NCBI RefSeq assembly: GCF_002844595.1
Contig: NZ_PJNW01000005.1
Span: forward strand, 1-64,000
Source: Pleomorphomonas diazotrophica
Lineage (GTDB): Bacteria > Pseudomonadota > Alphaproteobacteria > Rhizobiales > Pleomorphomonadaceae
Reading direction: 5' to 3'
Length of the DNA: 64,000 nt
Shown here in pieces: positions 28,037-36,066 of the stretch. Within the stretch, counting starts at the first letter, position 1. Each line of letters starts with the position of its first letter. Made by a program: the position numbers and the translations under genes. The notes under the pieces were generated by a model, which was not told the origin of the DNA, ran no database searches, and saw nothing but the letters and a program-made list of their open reading frames with translations.

Positions 28037-28194
28037 CGAGGCCCCCGCCCAAAACGACGCCGAAATGCAGATCGACAAGAATGACTGGGAGAGTAGTCGA
28101 TTCGAGGTGCCATGCAACCGAAGACGGCGCGACGCGGAACTTTCTCGTCAGCGGGCGGTTTAGGCCGAACCCACCAGCAGGAAGGAGAGGTTCC

Positions 28195-28557
28195 ATGCCC
28201 CGGGGAGACAAATCCGCCTATACCGACAAGCAGAAGCGCAAGGCCGAGCATATCGAGGAAAGCTACGAAGAGCGTGGCGTATCCGAGGACGAAGCCGTGC
28301 GCCGCGCCTGGGCGACTGTCAACAAGGAAAGCGGCGGCGGCAACAAGTCCGGCTCGGGACGCGGCCGTCCGGACACCCACGTTTCCTCCGAGAAAGGTGG
28401 CCGCAGAGGTGGTGCCGCCTCGGCATCCCGGTCGCGGGAAGACCGCTCGGCCTCGGCCAAGAAAGCCGCGGCCTCCCGATCCAGAGAGGAACGATCGGCT
28501 TCAGCCAAGAAGGCCGCTGCGACCCGCAAGCGCAACCGGGAGGGGGCTGCCGGGTAA
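28195..28557 (+). CDS. Small basic protein annotated in relatives as plasmid stabilization protein
   Basis: 120-aa hydrophilic protein. The N-terminal half (DKSAYTDKQKRKAEHIEESY then GVSEDEAVRRAWATVNK) matches a family widely labelled plasmid stabilization protein in Proteobacteria, although the label has little experimental basis. The C-terminal half is low-complexity, Gly/Ser/Arg-rich, then two copies of a 14-residue SR-E-RSASAKKAAA unit resembling histone H1-like tails. That suggests nucleic-acid binding, by inference. GGAGAGG precedes ATG 28195. Confidence 0.75.
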   Translation: MPRGDKSAYTDKQKRKAEHIEESYEERGVSEDEAVRRAWATVNKESGGGNKSGSGRGRPDTHVSSEKGGRRGGAASASRSREDRSASAKKAAASRSREERSASAKKAAATRKRNREGAAG

Positions 28558-28802
28558 GCTTTGCCCGGCGGCGGGGATCAGGAAAGCTTTGGCACACGGT
28601 TCGTCGAGATTCCGTCCGATTCAGTTGCAACATTCTCGCCTTTTAGTGAAAACGTTTTCTTTCTCTGAATTTGACTGACAGGCAGCAGGTTTTTTCCGAC
28701 CCGGCTCTATATCATTTTGATTGATAAGCGATTTTTCACTGTTGCCTGATAGTGACCCTTGGGCGCCTTACTGTCGCTTTGTTTCGCTTGCCCGAGGCTT
28801 TA

Positions 28803-30356
28803 ATGCGAATCCGCCTTGTCGTTCTCGCCGTGCTGTCCATTTGCCTGACACCCTTTCTTGTCGGGCAAATCATTGGGGCGCAGAAGGAGCGAGCGGATGC
28901 CGTCAGGAACGTCGAGCAAGGGCTCAGAACGTCCATCAACAGAACGCGCGATTTCCTGATGGACGTACAAGCCGACGTCGAGAATATGGCTTCGCTCATC
29001 GCGGCCAATGACAGCTTTCAACGTGTCCCCCCCGCCGAATGCAGCGAAAACCTCAATAAAATCCGCTCCATGGATAAGCGGATCGAACATATTTCCATTA
29101 TGACACCCAAAGCGGTCGTCTACTGCTCCTCCACAAGCTCTGCGGAAGGGATTGCCGCACAGGGGCCATCAAAGCATTTCAAGAGCATACGCCACAGCAA
29201 TACATTCTGGGGAGACATCCACTACAGCAGCATCTCCAATACTGTCGTCATATCATCTGTATCCGTCATAAAAAAGAACGATAAAGTCGAGTATCTCGTC
29301 GTCATATCCCTTACCGTATCCGCTTTGCGGAACGATATCTTCGACCTGTTTCAAGTTCCACTTGGGAAGGCGATCCTTGTGAACGGGAAAGGAGAAACAC
29401 TCGACTCGGCGGCCCTGGCTCAGCCAGATTTGTCTTTCGACCAAACCACAATAGACGCGTCGTCTTCCATCGAGGCAGGTATCATCGCACCACGGACGAA
29501 GGACGAGACTGCCAGTTACATCGGCGTTGTAAAGCTCCCCATGAACGATGCGCGCATGCTTTTCTCAACACCTCTGAAGGGGGTTTACTCCAGAGAAGAT
29601 CAGAAGCTCGGGTTTGCCATCGTCATATCCCTCTTTGAAGTCATCATTCTGGCCGCCACCGTCATGACGGCGATCGAGTTCTTCTTCTTCCGGACCTTGA
29701 GGAAAATAACGAAGCTCGCCAGCGAGATCACCTCCGGCGGACAGGGGCAGCGCATCTCGGTCAAATCGCCCTTCCCCGATTTCAAGGTGCTCGCCTCCGC
29801 CCTCAACCTCATGGTGGAGAGACTGGACGATGCCAGCAAGCTGGATTCCCTGACGGGGCTGGCGAACCGGCGCGCGCTCGACGTCCATTTCGAGCATTGC
29901 GACCGGCTTTTGGCCGATGAGCAAACGGCTCTCGCCGTTGCCATGATCGATATCGACGGCTTCAAGCGCTTCAACGACAGATTTGGCCACGCGGCCGGCG
30001 ACAACGCCTTGCAGCAGGTCGGCCGAACGTTGCGTCGTGTCGCAAGGCGCGGAACCGAAATAGCGGCACGCTACGGCGGCGAGGAATTCACGCTGGTGCT
30101 GACCATCACCGACGCCGCCAAGCTCTACGCCTACCTGGATTCGGTGCGGCAGTCGGTGGAGGATCTCGCTATCCAGCACCCAGACTCGCCCTTTGGCCAC
30201 ATAACCATCAGCATCGGCTATGCCGTGGCCTCCCCTGGAATGACCATGCGACAGACTGTGGAGATGGCCGACGCGGCGCTCTACGCCTCCAAGGCTGCAG
30301 GCCGCAACCGGGTAACGGCCGGCCAGGCGTCACCGCCCATTGCAGCCGACATTTGA
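28803..30356 (+). CDS. Membrane-bound diguanylate cyclase with periplasmic sensor domain
   Basis: 517 aa: membrane segment 1 (about 5-22), a periplasmic Cache-like sensor (about 25-285), membrane segment 2 (about 285-310), a short HAMP-like linker and a C-terminal GGDEF domain. The active site is GGEEF at 425-429, competent in known enzymes. The inhibitory RxxD site is replaced by RGTE. The sensor half is much poorer in G+C (24 of 60 at 29221-29280) than the cyclase half (40 of 60 at 30061-30120). I chose ATG 28803 (GAGG upstream); GTG 28752 is possible. Confidence 0.88.
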   Translation: MRIRLVVLAVLSICLTPFLVGQIIGAQKERADAVRNVEQGLRTSINRTRDFLMDVQADVENMASLIAANDSFQRVPPAECSENLNKIRSMDKRIEHISIMTPKAVVYCSSTSSAEGIAAQGPSKHFKSIRHSNTFWGDIHYSSISNTVVISSVSVIKKNDKVEYLVVISLTVSALRNDIFDLFQVPLGKAILVNGKGETLDSAALAQPDLSFDQTTIDASSSIEAGIIAPRTKDETASYIGVVKLPMNDARMLFSTPLKGVYSREDQKLGFAIVISLFEVIILAATVMTAIEFFFFRTLRKITKLASEITSGGQGQRISVKSPFPDFKVLASALNLMVERLDDASKLDSLTGLANRRALDVHFEHCDRLLADEQTALAVAMIDIDGFKRFNDRFGHAAGDNALQQVGRTLRRVARRGTEIAARYGGEEFTLVLTITDAAKLYAYLDSVRQSVEDLAIQHPDSPFGHITISIGYAVASPGMTMRQTVEMADAALYASKAAGRNRVTAGQASPPIAADI

Positions 30357-30419
30357 GGCCGCAGACCCGGGTCGCACGCAAGAACACCTGCGCGATCAAC
30401 TCACTGGAGCGATGAAAGC

Positions 30420-30493
30420 TGGAGCGGGTGAAGGGAATCGAACCCTCGTATTCAGCTTGGGAAGCTGCTGCTCTACCATTGAGCTACACCCGC
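30420..30493 (-). tRNA. tRNA-Gly (anticodon CCC)
   Basis: 74 nt on the minus strand, including an encoded CCA end. The acceptor GCGGGTG pairs with CACCCGC, the D arm is intact, the T loop is GTTCGAT and the 7-nt anticodon loop TTCCCAA reads GGG codons. It closely follows the E. coli tRNA-Gly(CCC) sequence as remembered. It sits between two unrelated genes with no integrase nearby. Confidence 0.93.
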
Positions 30494-30527
30494 GACGCGA
30501 CCTAGATCGCAGCCCCGCCCGGCGCTG

Positions 30528-31619
30528 TCAAGAGGCCCGGAAGTGCTTGGACAGCTTCAGCCCTTGCGCCTGATAGTTGGATCCCATGCCCTGACCATAG
30601 AGGGTGGACGGCACCTCCACCATGCGCTCGTAAACGAGGCGGCCGATGGTCTGCCCATGGTCGAGGATGAAGGGCACGTCGTGGCTTCTCACCTCCAGCA
30701 CGGCGCGCGCGCCCTTGCCGCCGGCCGGGGCGTGACCGAAGCCGGGATCGAAGAAGCCTGCGTAGTGAACGCGAAACTCGCCCACCAGGGGATCGATCGC
30801 CACCATCTCGGCCGCCGTTTCGGGGGGCACCTGCACCGCCTCGCGCGAAACCAAGATGTAGAACTCGTCCGGGTCGAGGATCAGCGACGGCCGGCCGCGC
30901 GCCGTGATCGGCTCCCAAAAATCGGCGACCTCCTGGGCGGCCTTGGCGTCGACGTCGAGAACGCTGGTGTGGCGTCGGGCCCGATAGCCGATCAGCGCGC
31001 CCTCGCCCGCCCCGGCAAGATCGATGGACAGCGTCAGGCCGTGCTCGAAGCGCGGCTCCCGATCGACCAGCGGATAGCGAGCGTGAAGCGACGCCAACTC
31101 GGTATCATCGAGGCGCGCGTCGCCGCGGCGGAAACGGACCTGGCTCAGCCGCGACCCGGCCCGCACCTTGATCGGGAAGGTGCGCGGCGACACCTCGACC
31201 CAGAGCCGCCCGCGGTAGCCGGCGGCGATCTGGTCGAAGGCGACGCCATGATCGGTGATCAGCCGGGTGAAAACATCGATGCGACCGGTCGAGCTCTTGG
31301 GATTGGCGGAGGCTGAAACCTCGGCCGGCAGCGCCAGGGATTCAAGCACCGGCACGAGGTAGACACCGCCCGTCTCCAGCACCGCGCCGGCGCTCAGATC
31401 GAGTTCATGCAGTGCGAGATAGCCGAGCTTCTCCTCGACGGTGGCGTCACCGCCGGGAAGGAAACTCGCCCGCAAGCGATAGGCGACCGGCCCCAGGCGC
31501 AGATCGAGGCTAGCCGGCTGGATCTGATCGGCATCGAGCGGCCGCGTCGAAGCGATGGCACCGGCGTCGAACAACTCGCGAATGCGATGGGCGGGAAGAA
31601 TGCCGGCGGTCTCGGTCAT
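30528..31619 (-). CDS. dcd: 2'-deoxycytidine 5'-triphosphate deaminase, two-domain alphaproteobacterial form
   Basis: Deaminates dCTP toward dUTP for thymidylate synthesis. At 363 aa it is about twice the length of E. coli Dcd (193 aa), as in other Alphaproteobacteria, where two dUTPase-like folds are fused. QPASLDLRLG near the N-terminus and NPKSSTGRIDVFTRLI (the Dcd SS-R loop) mark the first half. DHGQTIGRLVYERM and the C-terminal GSNYQAQGLKLSKHF mark the second. A dcd-metZ-apaG neighbourhood is common in Rhizobiales. Confidence 0.9.
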   Translation of the reverse strand: MTETAGILPAHRIRELFDAGAIASTRPLDADQIQPASLDLRLGPVAYRLRASFLPGGDATVEEKLGYLALHELDLSAGAVLETGGVYLVPVLESLALPAEVSASANPKSSTGRIDVFTRLITDHGVAFDQIAAGYRGRLWVEVSPRTFPIKVRAGSRLSQVRFRRGDARLDDTELASLHARYPLVDREPRFEHGLTLSIDLAGAGEGALIGYRARRHTSVLDVDAKAAQEVADFWEPITARGRPSLILDPDEFYILVSREAVQVPPETAAEMVAIDPLVGEFRVHYAGFFDPGFGHAPAGGKGARAVLEVRSHDVPFILDHGQTIGRLVYERMVEVPSTLYGQGMGSNYQAQGLKLSKHFRAS

Positions 31620-31729
31620 GGCGTGCTAAGCATCCGGAAGGCAAGGAGAAGGCCGGCATCGGAAGGGTGCCGGCCAAGCTTTCCGAAGCTCTAGCCTGTT
31701 TTGCCGTCCATGGAAACTCGAAGACCGGC

Positions 31730-31769
31730 GAAAATCATCGCCCCTCAGGCTCCGGCAGGCTGAGGGGCG
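31730..31769 (-). terminator. Terminator of the second diguanylate cyclase gene
   Basis: A 10-bp perfect stem (31769-31760 with 31748-31739) overlaps the last codons at 31745 and is followed on the minus strand by ATGATTTTC. Confidence 0.7.
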
Positions 31770-33151
31770 ACAGGATTCCGGGAAACCGTCTCGCTGCGCA
31801 TGTTCTTGCGATAGAATCTGACCAGTCCCTTGCCGCCCTGCTTGGCCGCGTAGAGCGCGGCATCGGCCTTGTGCAGCAAGGCGGCAACGTCGAGGCCATG
31901 TTCCGGCGCCAAGGCAACGCCGATGCTGACACCGATGACCAGCGAGTGACCATTGTACTGATAGGGACTGCTCAAGGCGGCCAGCACCGCTTCGGCACGC
32001 GCTTCGATCAGCTGCCGATCGTCCGTCGGGATGACCATGACGAACTCGTCGCCGCCGAGCCGGGCCACCGTGTCCTCGGCCCGGCAGAACTCGCGCAGAC
32101 GACGCGCCACGCCGATCAGGACGGCATCACCGGCGGCATGGCCGGCGCTGTCGTTGACCTCCTTGAAGCCGTCCAGGTCGAGATAGAAGACCGCTGCCGC
32201 GGCGTCGTCGCCGCGCTTCGGTTCAAGCAGGCGTTTCATGCGGTCGAGCAGCAGCAGCCGGTTCGGTAGGCCGGTAAGCGGATCGTGCAGCGCTTTCTCC
32301 TCGCTGACGCTGATCAGCCTGACAGCGCGGCGTGCAAAGACCAGCACCACGGCCGTCAGCACCAGATAGCCCGCGAAGACCAGCACCAACCCTGGTCCGA
32401 CGGCCTTGAGAATCTGGTCACCCAGCAGGATGGGATCCCAGACCAGCGAGTCGCCCATGGTGCCATTCTGGCTCATCAGGCGCAGGCGGCCGGGACCTTC
32501 AGTCGTCTGCCCGAAGCCGGGCTCGTAGCTGAGGTTCGGCAGCATGAAAGTTTCGGCCAGGTCTTCCAGGCTGGCGCGGTCGACACGGCGACCGATCGCG
32601 AGAACATGGCCGCCATCGGCCGACTTGTCGCGGTCGTCGACGGCATGAATTCCGGCCAACGCGAACAATATGGGCGCGCCGTCGACCGCGATGAGCTGGG
32701 TAGCCGTGTCGGCCAGGCGGCCGGCACGCCAGCGCGAGATCAACTGGCTGAAGGCCGGCGGCAGAACACCACGCGCTTCCGTCGACACGACCCGCCCGCC
32801 GGTACGTGAGAACAGGGTCCGATCATCCGGGTCGAGAATGAAGAAGAAGGCCTCGTCCTGGTCGGCCGTGAGATGGCTGGCAAGCCAACCGGCATCGAAG
32901 GCATCGACGACATGAGCGGCCGTCTCATCGCGACCGGCCATGCCGGCGGCCTGGTTGGCGAGCTCTTCGGCGAAATGCTGAAAGGCATTCTTCGCCGCGC
33001 GCTGCTGGAACTCGATGGACAGGTGGTTCTGCTTGGACGACAGCATCAGCACGCCGACGATGGCGCCGGCGAGCAAAAGGGCGATCAGGCCGAACATCGG
33101 CAGGATCACCCGCAGGAAGAATCGGCGATCAAGGCTGGCCGTCGGGGTCAT
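31745..33151 (-). CDS. Membrane-bound diguanylate cyclase with CHASE4-like sensor
   Basis: 468 aa: membrane segment 1 (about 10-35), a periplasmic CHASE4-like domain (about 40-245) with FFILDPDDRTLFSRTGG, membrane segment 2 (about 250-275) and a GGDEF domain. The canonical GGDEF is at 366-370 and the product-inhibition site RAED at 357-360, so feedback control by c-di-GMP is expected. No EAL domain follows. ATG 33151 has CGGAG 6 nt upstream; the open frame to 33550 has no family support. Confidence 0.9.
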   Translation of the reverse strand: MTPTASLDRRFFLRVILPMFGLIALLLAGAIVGVLMLSSKQNHLSIEFQQRAAKNAFQHFAEELANQAAGMAGRDETAAHVVDAFDAGWLASHLTADQDEAFFFILDPDDRTLFSRTGGRVVSTEARGVLPPAFSQLISRWRAGRLADTATQLIAVDGAPILFALAGIHAVDDRDKSADGGHVLAIGRRVDRASLEDLAETFMLPNLSYEPGFGQTTEGPGRLRLMSQNGTMGDSLVWDPILLGDQILKAVGPGLVLVFAGYLVLTAVVLVFARRAVRLISVSEEKALHDPLTGLPNRLLLLDRMKRLLEPKRGDDAAAAVFYLDLDGFKEVNDSAGHAAGDAVLIGVARRLREFCRAEDTVARLGGDEFVMVIPTDDRQLIEARAEAVLAALSSPYQYNGHSLVIGVSIGVALAPEHGLDVAALLHKADAALYAAKQGGKGLVRFYRKNMRSETVSRNPVAPQPAGA

Positions 33152-33338
33152 CTGGGCTCCGGAGATACGGTCGCATGACCAATATCCTGAACCTCCATCA
33201 ACCAATAATCCGTGCAGGTCCGGGATTAATCTCGGTATGCCAAACGCGATCTTATGAGGATGGGCAATTTCGCCGTTGCCCTCTGCTGCCTCAGGCGGCA
33301 CTCCGCCGATTCTGCAACGAGCGGCAATGGCCTTCGGC
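33152..33338. other. Intergenic stretch upstream of the cyclase and metZ leader
   Basis: Non-coding by composition and lack of a credible frame. It should contain the minus-strand promoter of the cyclase gene, but I see no convincing pair of hexamers for it. The metZ promoter and leader follow from 33339. Confidence 0.5.
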
Positions 33339-33367
33339 TTGACCTTTGTCCGCGCTTCCCCTAGCCT
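33339..33367 (+). promoter_or_regulatory. Predicted metZ promoter
   Basis: TTGACC at 33339-33344, a 17-nt spacer and TAGCCT at 33362-33367 place the transcription start near 33374, exactly at the 5' edge of the riboswitch. Confidence 0.65.
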
Positions 33368-33372
33368 TGATT

Positions 33373-33432
33373 CCATCGTGGTTCTTTGAGCCGACCGGCT
33401 TGCCGCCACGCTAAACAAGGCTGCTAAAAGGT
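33373..33432 (+). ncRNA. SAM-II riboswitch
   Basis: Leader RNA that binds S-adenosylmethionine. The outer stem is CGTGG (33377-33381) with CCACG (33406-33410). Loop bases AGCC (33389-33392) can pair with GGCT (33419-33422) to form the H-type pseudoknot. The conserved CGCTAAACAAG and GCTAAAA elements follow in the family order. The match to alphaproteobacterial SAM-II leaders of metA/metZ genes is close, from memory. It is upstream of a sulfhydrylase gene, the expected target. Confidence 0.88.
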
Positions 33433-33457
33433 CGGGACGGACATGTCGATCGTTGAC

Positions 33458-33494
33458 ACCCGGCTCGCCTATGCGCAGCCGGGTTTGCTTTTTC
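33458..33494 (+). terminator. Leader terminator between riboswitch and metZ
   Basis: A perfect 8-bp stem ACCCGGCT (33458-33465) with AGCCGGGT (33477-33484) is followed by TTGCTTTTT. It ends 27 nt before the metZ start and 26 nt after the riboswitch begins its 3' tail, which fits SAM-dependent transcription attenuation. Confidence 0.75.
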
Positions 33495-33521
33495 CGGTCT
33501 CCGACAGCGAAGGACGAAGAC

Positions 33522-34700
33522 ATGACCAAGGTCACCTGGCATCCCGACACCGCCCTCGTGCATGGCGGCAGCCTGCGCTCGCAGTGGGGGGAGACGTCCG
33601 AGTCGATGTTCGTGACGCAGGGCTTCGTCTATGACAGCGCCGAGCAGGCGGAGGCGCGTTTTCTCAACCTCGATCCGGGCTTCCAGTACAGCCGGTTCTC
33701 CAATCCGACCGTCACCATGTTCGAGGAGCGCATGGCACTGCTCGAAGGCGCGCCGGTGGCGCGGGCGACGGCCACCGGCATGGCGGCGGTGACGGCCGCC
33801 ATTCTGTCGCAGGCGTCGGCCGGCGACCATATCGTGGCGGCGCGGGCGCTGTTCGGCTCCTGTCGCTACATCGTCGAGGACCTGGCGCCGCGCTTCGGCA
33901 TCTCATGCACGCTGGTCGACGGCCGTGACCTCGACCAGTGGCGGGCGGCGGTACGGCCGAACACCCGCGTCTTCTTCTTCGAGAGCCCGACCAATCCGAC
34001 GCTGGAAGTGGTGGACATCGCCGCCGTGGCCGAGATCGCCCATGCCGCCGGCGCGCGCCTCGTCGTCGACAACGTCTTCGCCACCGCCCTCTACCAGAAA
34101 CCACTGGAACTCGGCGCCGACGTGGTCGCCTATTCGGCCACCAAGCATATCGACGGTCAGGGTCGCTGCCTCGGCGGCGTCGTCCTGTGCAACGAGGAGT
34201 TCCTGGAGAAACATCTCCAGGTGTTCCTGCGCCAGACCGGCCCCACCATGAGCCCGTTCAATGCCTGGGTGATGCTGAAGGCCCTCGAAACCTTCTCGCT
34301 GCGGGTCGGCCGCCAGACGGAGACCGCCGCAAAGATCGCCACCTTCCTCGAAGGGCATCCAAAGATCGAGCGAGTGATCTATCCAGGATCGGACAGCCAT
34401 CCGCAGGCGGATATCTGCCGCAAGCAGATGAGCGGCGGATCGACCATGATCGCCCTCGAGGTGAAGGGCGGCCGCGACGGCGCCTTCGCTGCCATGAACA
34501 AGCTCGGCATCATCAAGATCTCCAACAATCTGGGCGACGCGAAGAGCCTCGTCACTCATCCCTCAACAACGACGCACCAGCGTTTCACCGAGGAGGTTCG
34601 GCAGGAGCTCGGCATCAACCAGGGTCTGCTGCGTCTGTCGGTCGGCCTCGAACATGCCGACGACCTGATCGCCGATCTTGAACAGGCGCTCGGCGCCTGA
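33522..34700 (+). CDS. metZ: O-succinylhomoserine sulfhydrylase
   Basis: Makes homocysteine directly from O-succinylhomoserine and sulfide in methionine synthesis. 392-aa Cys/Met metabolism PLP enzyme; the cofactor lysine is K208 in YSATKHIDGQG, and the N-terminal YSRFSNPTVTMFEERM and C-terminal LGDAKSLVTHPS motifs are typical of MetZ. Substrate choice (succinyl rather than acetyl) follows family resemblance, not a test. I chose ATG 33522 with AGGA upstream. The gene is controlled by the SAM-II leader, so it should be off when SAM is plentiful. Confidence 0.92.
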   Translation: MTKVTWHPDTALVHGGSLRSQWGETSESMFVTQGFVYDSAEQAEARFLNLDPGFQYSRFSNPTVTMFEERMALLEGAPVARATATGMAAVTAAILSQASAGDHIVAARALFGSCRYIVEDLAPRFGISCTLVDGRDLDQWRAAVRPNTRVFFFESPTNPTLEVVDIAAVAEIAHAAGARLVVDNVFATALYQKPLELGADVVAYSATKHIDGQGRCLGGVVLCNEEFLEKHLQVFLRQTGPTMSPFNAWVMLKALETFSLRVGRQTETAAKIATFLEGHPKIERVIYPGSDSHPQADICRKQMSGGSTMIALEVKGGRDGAFAAMNKLGIIKISNNLGDAKSLVTHPSTTTHQRFTEEVRQELGINQGLLRLSVGLEHADDLIADLEQALGA

Positions 34701-34748
34701 GCGCCTGATAATAACGCCTCCGAAACGAATAGAGTGTAGAAGGGGCGC

Positions 34749-35099
34749 ATGCCGATCGACATGCGCCCCGCTCAGGCCCTCAGACTTTGGCACGACGTTT
34801 CGCTCGCCACCGTGCGCGAGAACGGCGCAGACCTGTCGCCGCGCCAGATCACCGTGCTGCTCACCGTCTACCTCGAACCGCCGCCGCATACGGTGCGCGG
34901 CCTTGCGGAGAAGCTTGGCGTCACCAAGCCGGCGATCACCCGTGCCCTCGATACCATGGGCGAGTTGAAGCTTCTGGGCCGCAGGCGCGATGAGGCCGAC
35001 AGGCGCAATGTCATCGTTCATCGGACGGTCGAGGGAGCGTTGTTCCTCGAACGCCTCGCCGATATCATCGTGGACAAAGCCAGGGAGCTGCCGCGTTGA
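34749..35099 (+). CDS. MarR-type winged helix transcriptional regulator
   Basis: 116-aa compact regulator. It has a winged helix-turn-helix (VRGLAEKLGVTKPAITRALDTM) followed by a wing with RRRDEADRRN, the MarR RxDxRR-like signature. The flanking dimerisation helices are short, so it is smaller than most MarR proteins. Its stop overlaps the next start (TTGA at 35096-35099). Its regulatory target is unknown; the coupled peptidase gene is the obvious candidate. Confidence 0.8.
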   Translation: MPIDMRPAQALRLWHDVSLATVRENGADLSPRQITVLLTVYLEPPPHTVRGLAEKLGVTKPAITRALDTMGELKLLGRRRDEADRRNVIVHRTVEGALFLERLADIIVDKARELPR

Positions 35100-35980
35100 C
35101 CGTCGATCGCCGCACCACATTCGCCCGCACCGACCTTGCCGACGCCGCACTCGCTGGCATCGTGGCGGCCGAGCGGTATGTCGAGCCGCGGCCGGCCCGA
35201 ATCGTGGCGCCGACCGCCGGCCTACGGCGCGAGCCGCGCTTCGATTGCCCGCTCGACAGCGAGGCATTACATGGCGAGGCGATCCGCGTCTTGGACGTCG
35301 ATGACGAAGGCTGGGCCTTCGTTGAGATGAGGCGCGATGGCTACGTCGGCTACATGCCGGCCGAGGCGCTCTCCTTCTCGGCTCCCGAGCCGACGCACGC
35401 CGTAGCACAGCTTCGCTCCTTCGCCTTCTCCGGCTCCGACCTCAAGCTGCCAGTGGCCTACCCTCTGGTCCAGGGCGCGCTCGTCGCGGTCACGGGCGAG
35501 GTCGAGCGGCGCAATCTCGTCTACGCCTTGCTCGCCGATGGCACCGCAACCGTGATGAAACACCTCGCGCCGCTCGGTGCGCCGGCAGCTGGCGATTTCG
35601 TCGCTGTCGCCGCCGCCTATGTCGGTACACCCTATCTGTGGGGCGGTTGCTCCAGCCTCGGCATCGACTGCTCCGGCCTCATCCAGCGGGCGCTGGCCGA
35701 GACCGGTGTTGCCGCGCCCCGCGACACCGACCAGCAGGAGGCCGCCATCGGCGAGCCGGTCGACTGGAATGGCGACCCCGATGCTCTCCGGCGTGGCGAC
35801 CTCGTGTTCTGGAAAGGTCATGTCGGCATCGTTGCCGGGCCGGACCAACTCCTGCACGCCAACGGGTTCCACATGGCGACGGTCGTCGAGCCGCTCGGCG
35901 CCGCCATTGCCCGCATAGCCTCAGGCGGCGTGCCGGTGACCAGCGTCCGCCGGCTGCCGGGCTACCTTGCCAAGGCGTGA
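35096..35980 (+). CDS. NlpC/P60 (C40) family cell-wall peptidase with SH3-like domains
   Basis: 294 aa: an N-terminal bacterial SH3-like region (about 35-160) and a C-terminal NlpC/P60 domain. The catalytic Cys is C192 in GIDCSGL, the His is H242 in WKGHVGIV and the third polar residue is H254 in LHANG. Such enzymes hydrolyse D-glutamyl-diaminopimelate links in peptidoglycan peptides. No signal peptide is visible, so a cytoplasmic recycling role (YkfC-like) is possible. The start is TTG at 35096, overlapping the MarR stop; relatives begin at a similar point. Confidence 0.85.
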   Translation: MTVDRRTTFARTDLADAALAGIVAAERYVEPRPARIVAPTAGLRREPRFDCPLDSEALHGEAIRVLDVDDEGWAFVEMRRDGYVGYMPAEALSFSAPEPTHAVAQLRSFAFSGSDLKLPVAYPLVQGALVAVTGEVERRNLVYALLADGTATVMKHLAPLGAPAAGDFVAVAAAYVGTPYLWGGCSSLGIDCSGLIQRALAETGVAAPRDTDQQEAAIGEPVDWNGDPDALRRGDLVFWKGHVGIVAGPDQLLHANGFHMATVVEPLGAAIARIASGGVPVTSVRRLPGYLAKA

Positions 35981-36066
35981 CGCACGGTTCTCCGGCTGCG
36001 CGTTGGGCCGGGCCACGGCAGGCGCGAGGCTTTCGCCGACCGAGGAGTTCGGCTAGCCTCAAGAGA

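Noticed and set aside
28195-28557. Plasmid origin inferred from the plasmid stabilization label
   Set aside because: No replication or partition genes are near, and housekeeping genes surround it.
30420-30493. tRNA-Gly as an integration site of a genomic island
   Set aside because: The tRNA 3' end is not repeated nearby as far as I can see and no integrase or phage gene is present; both flanks are ordinary genes.
33443-33634. 63-codon frame starting between the SAM-II element and metZ, as a possible leader peptide
   Set aside because: It runs through the terminator stem and ends inside metZ without Met-rich or Cys-rich content; the riboswitch already explains control.
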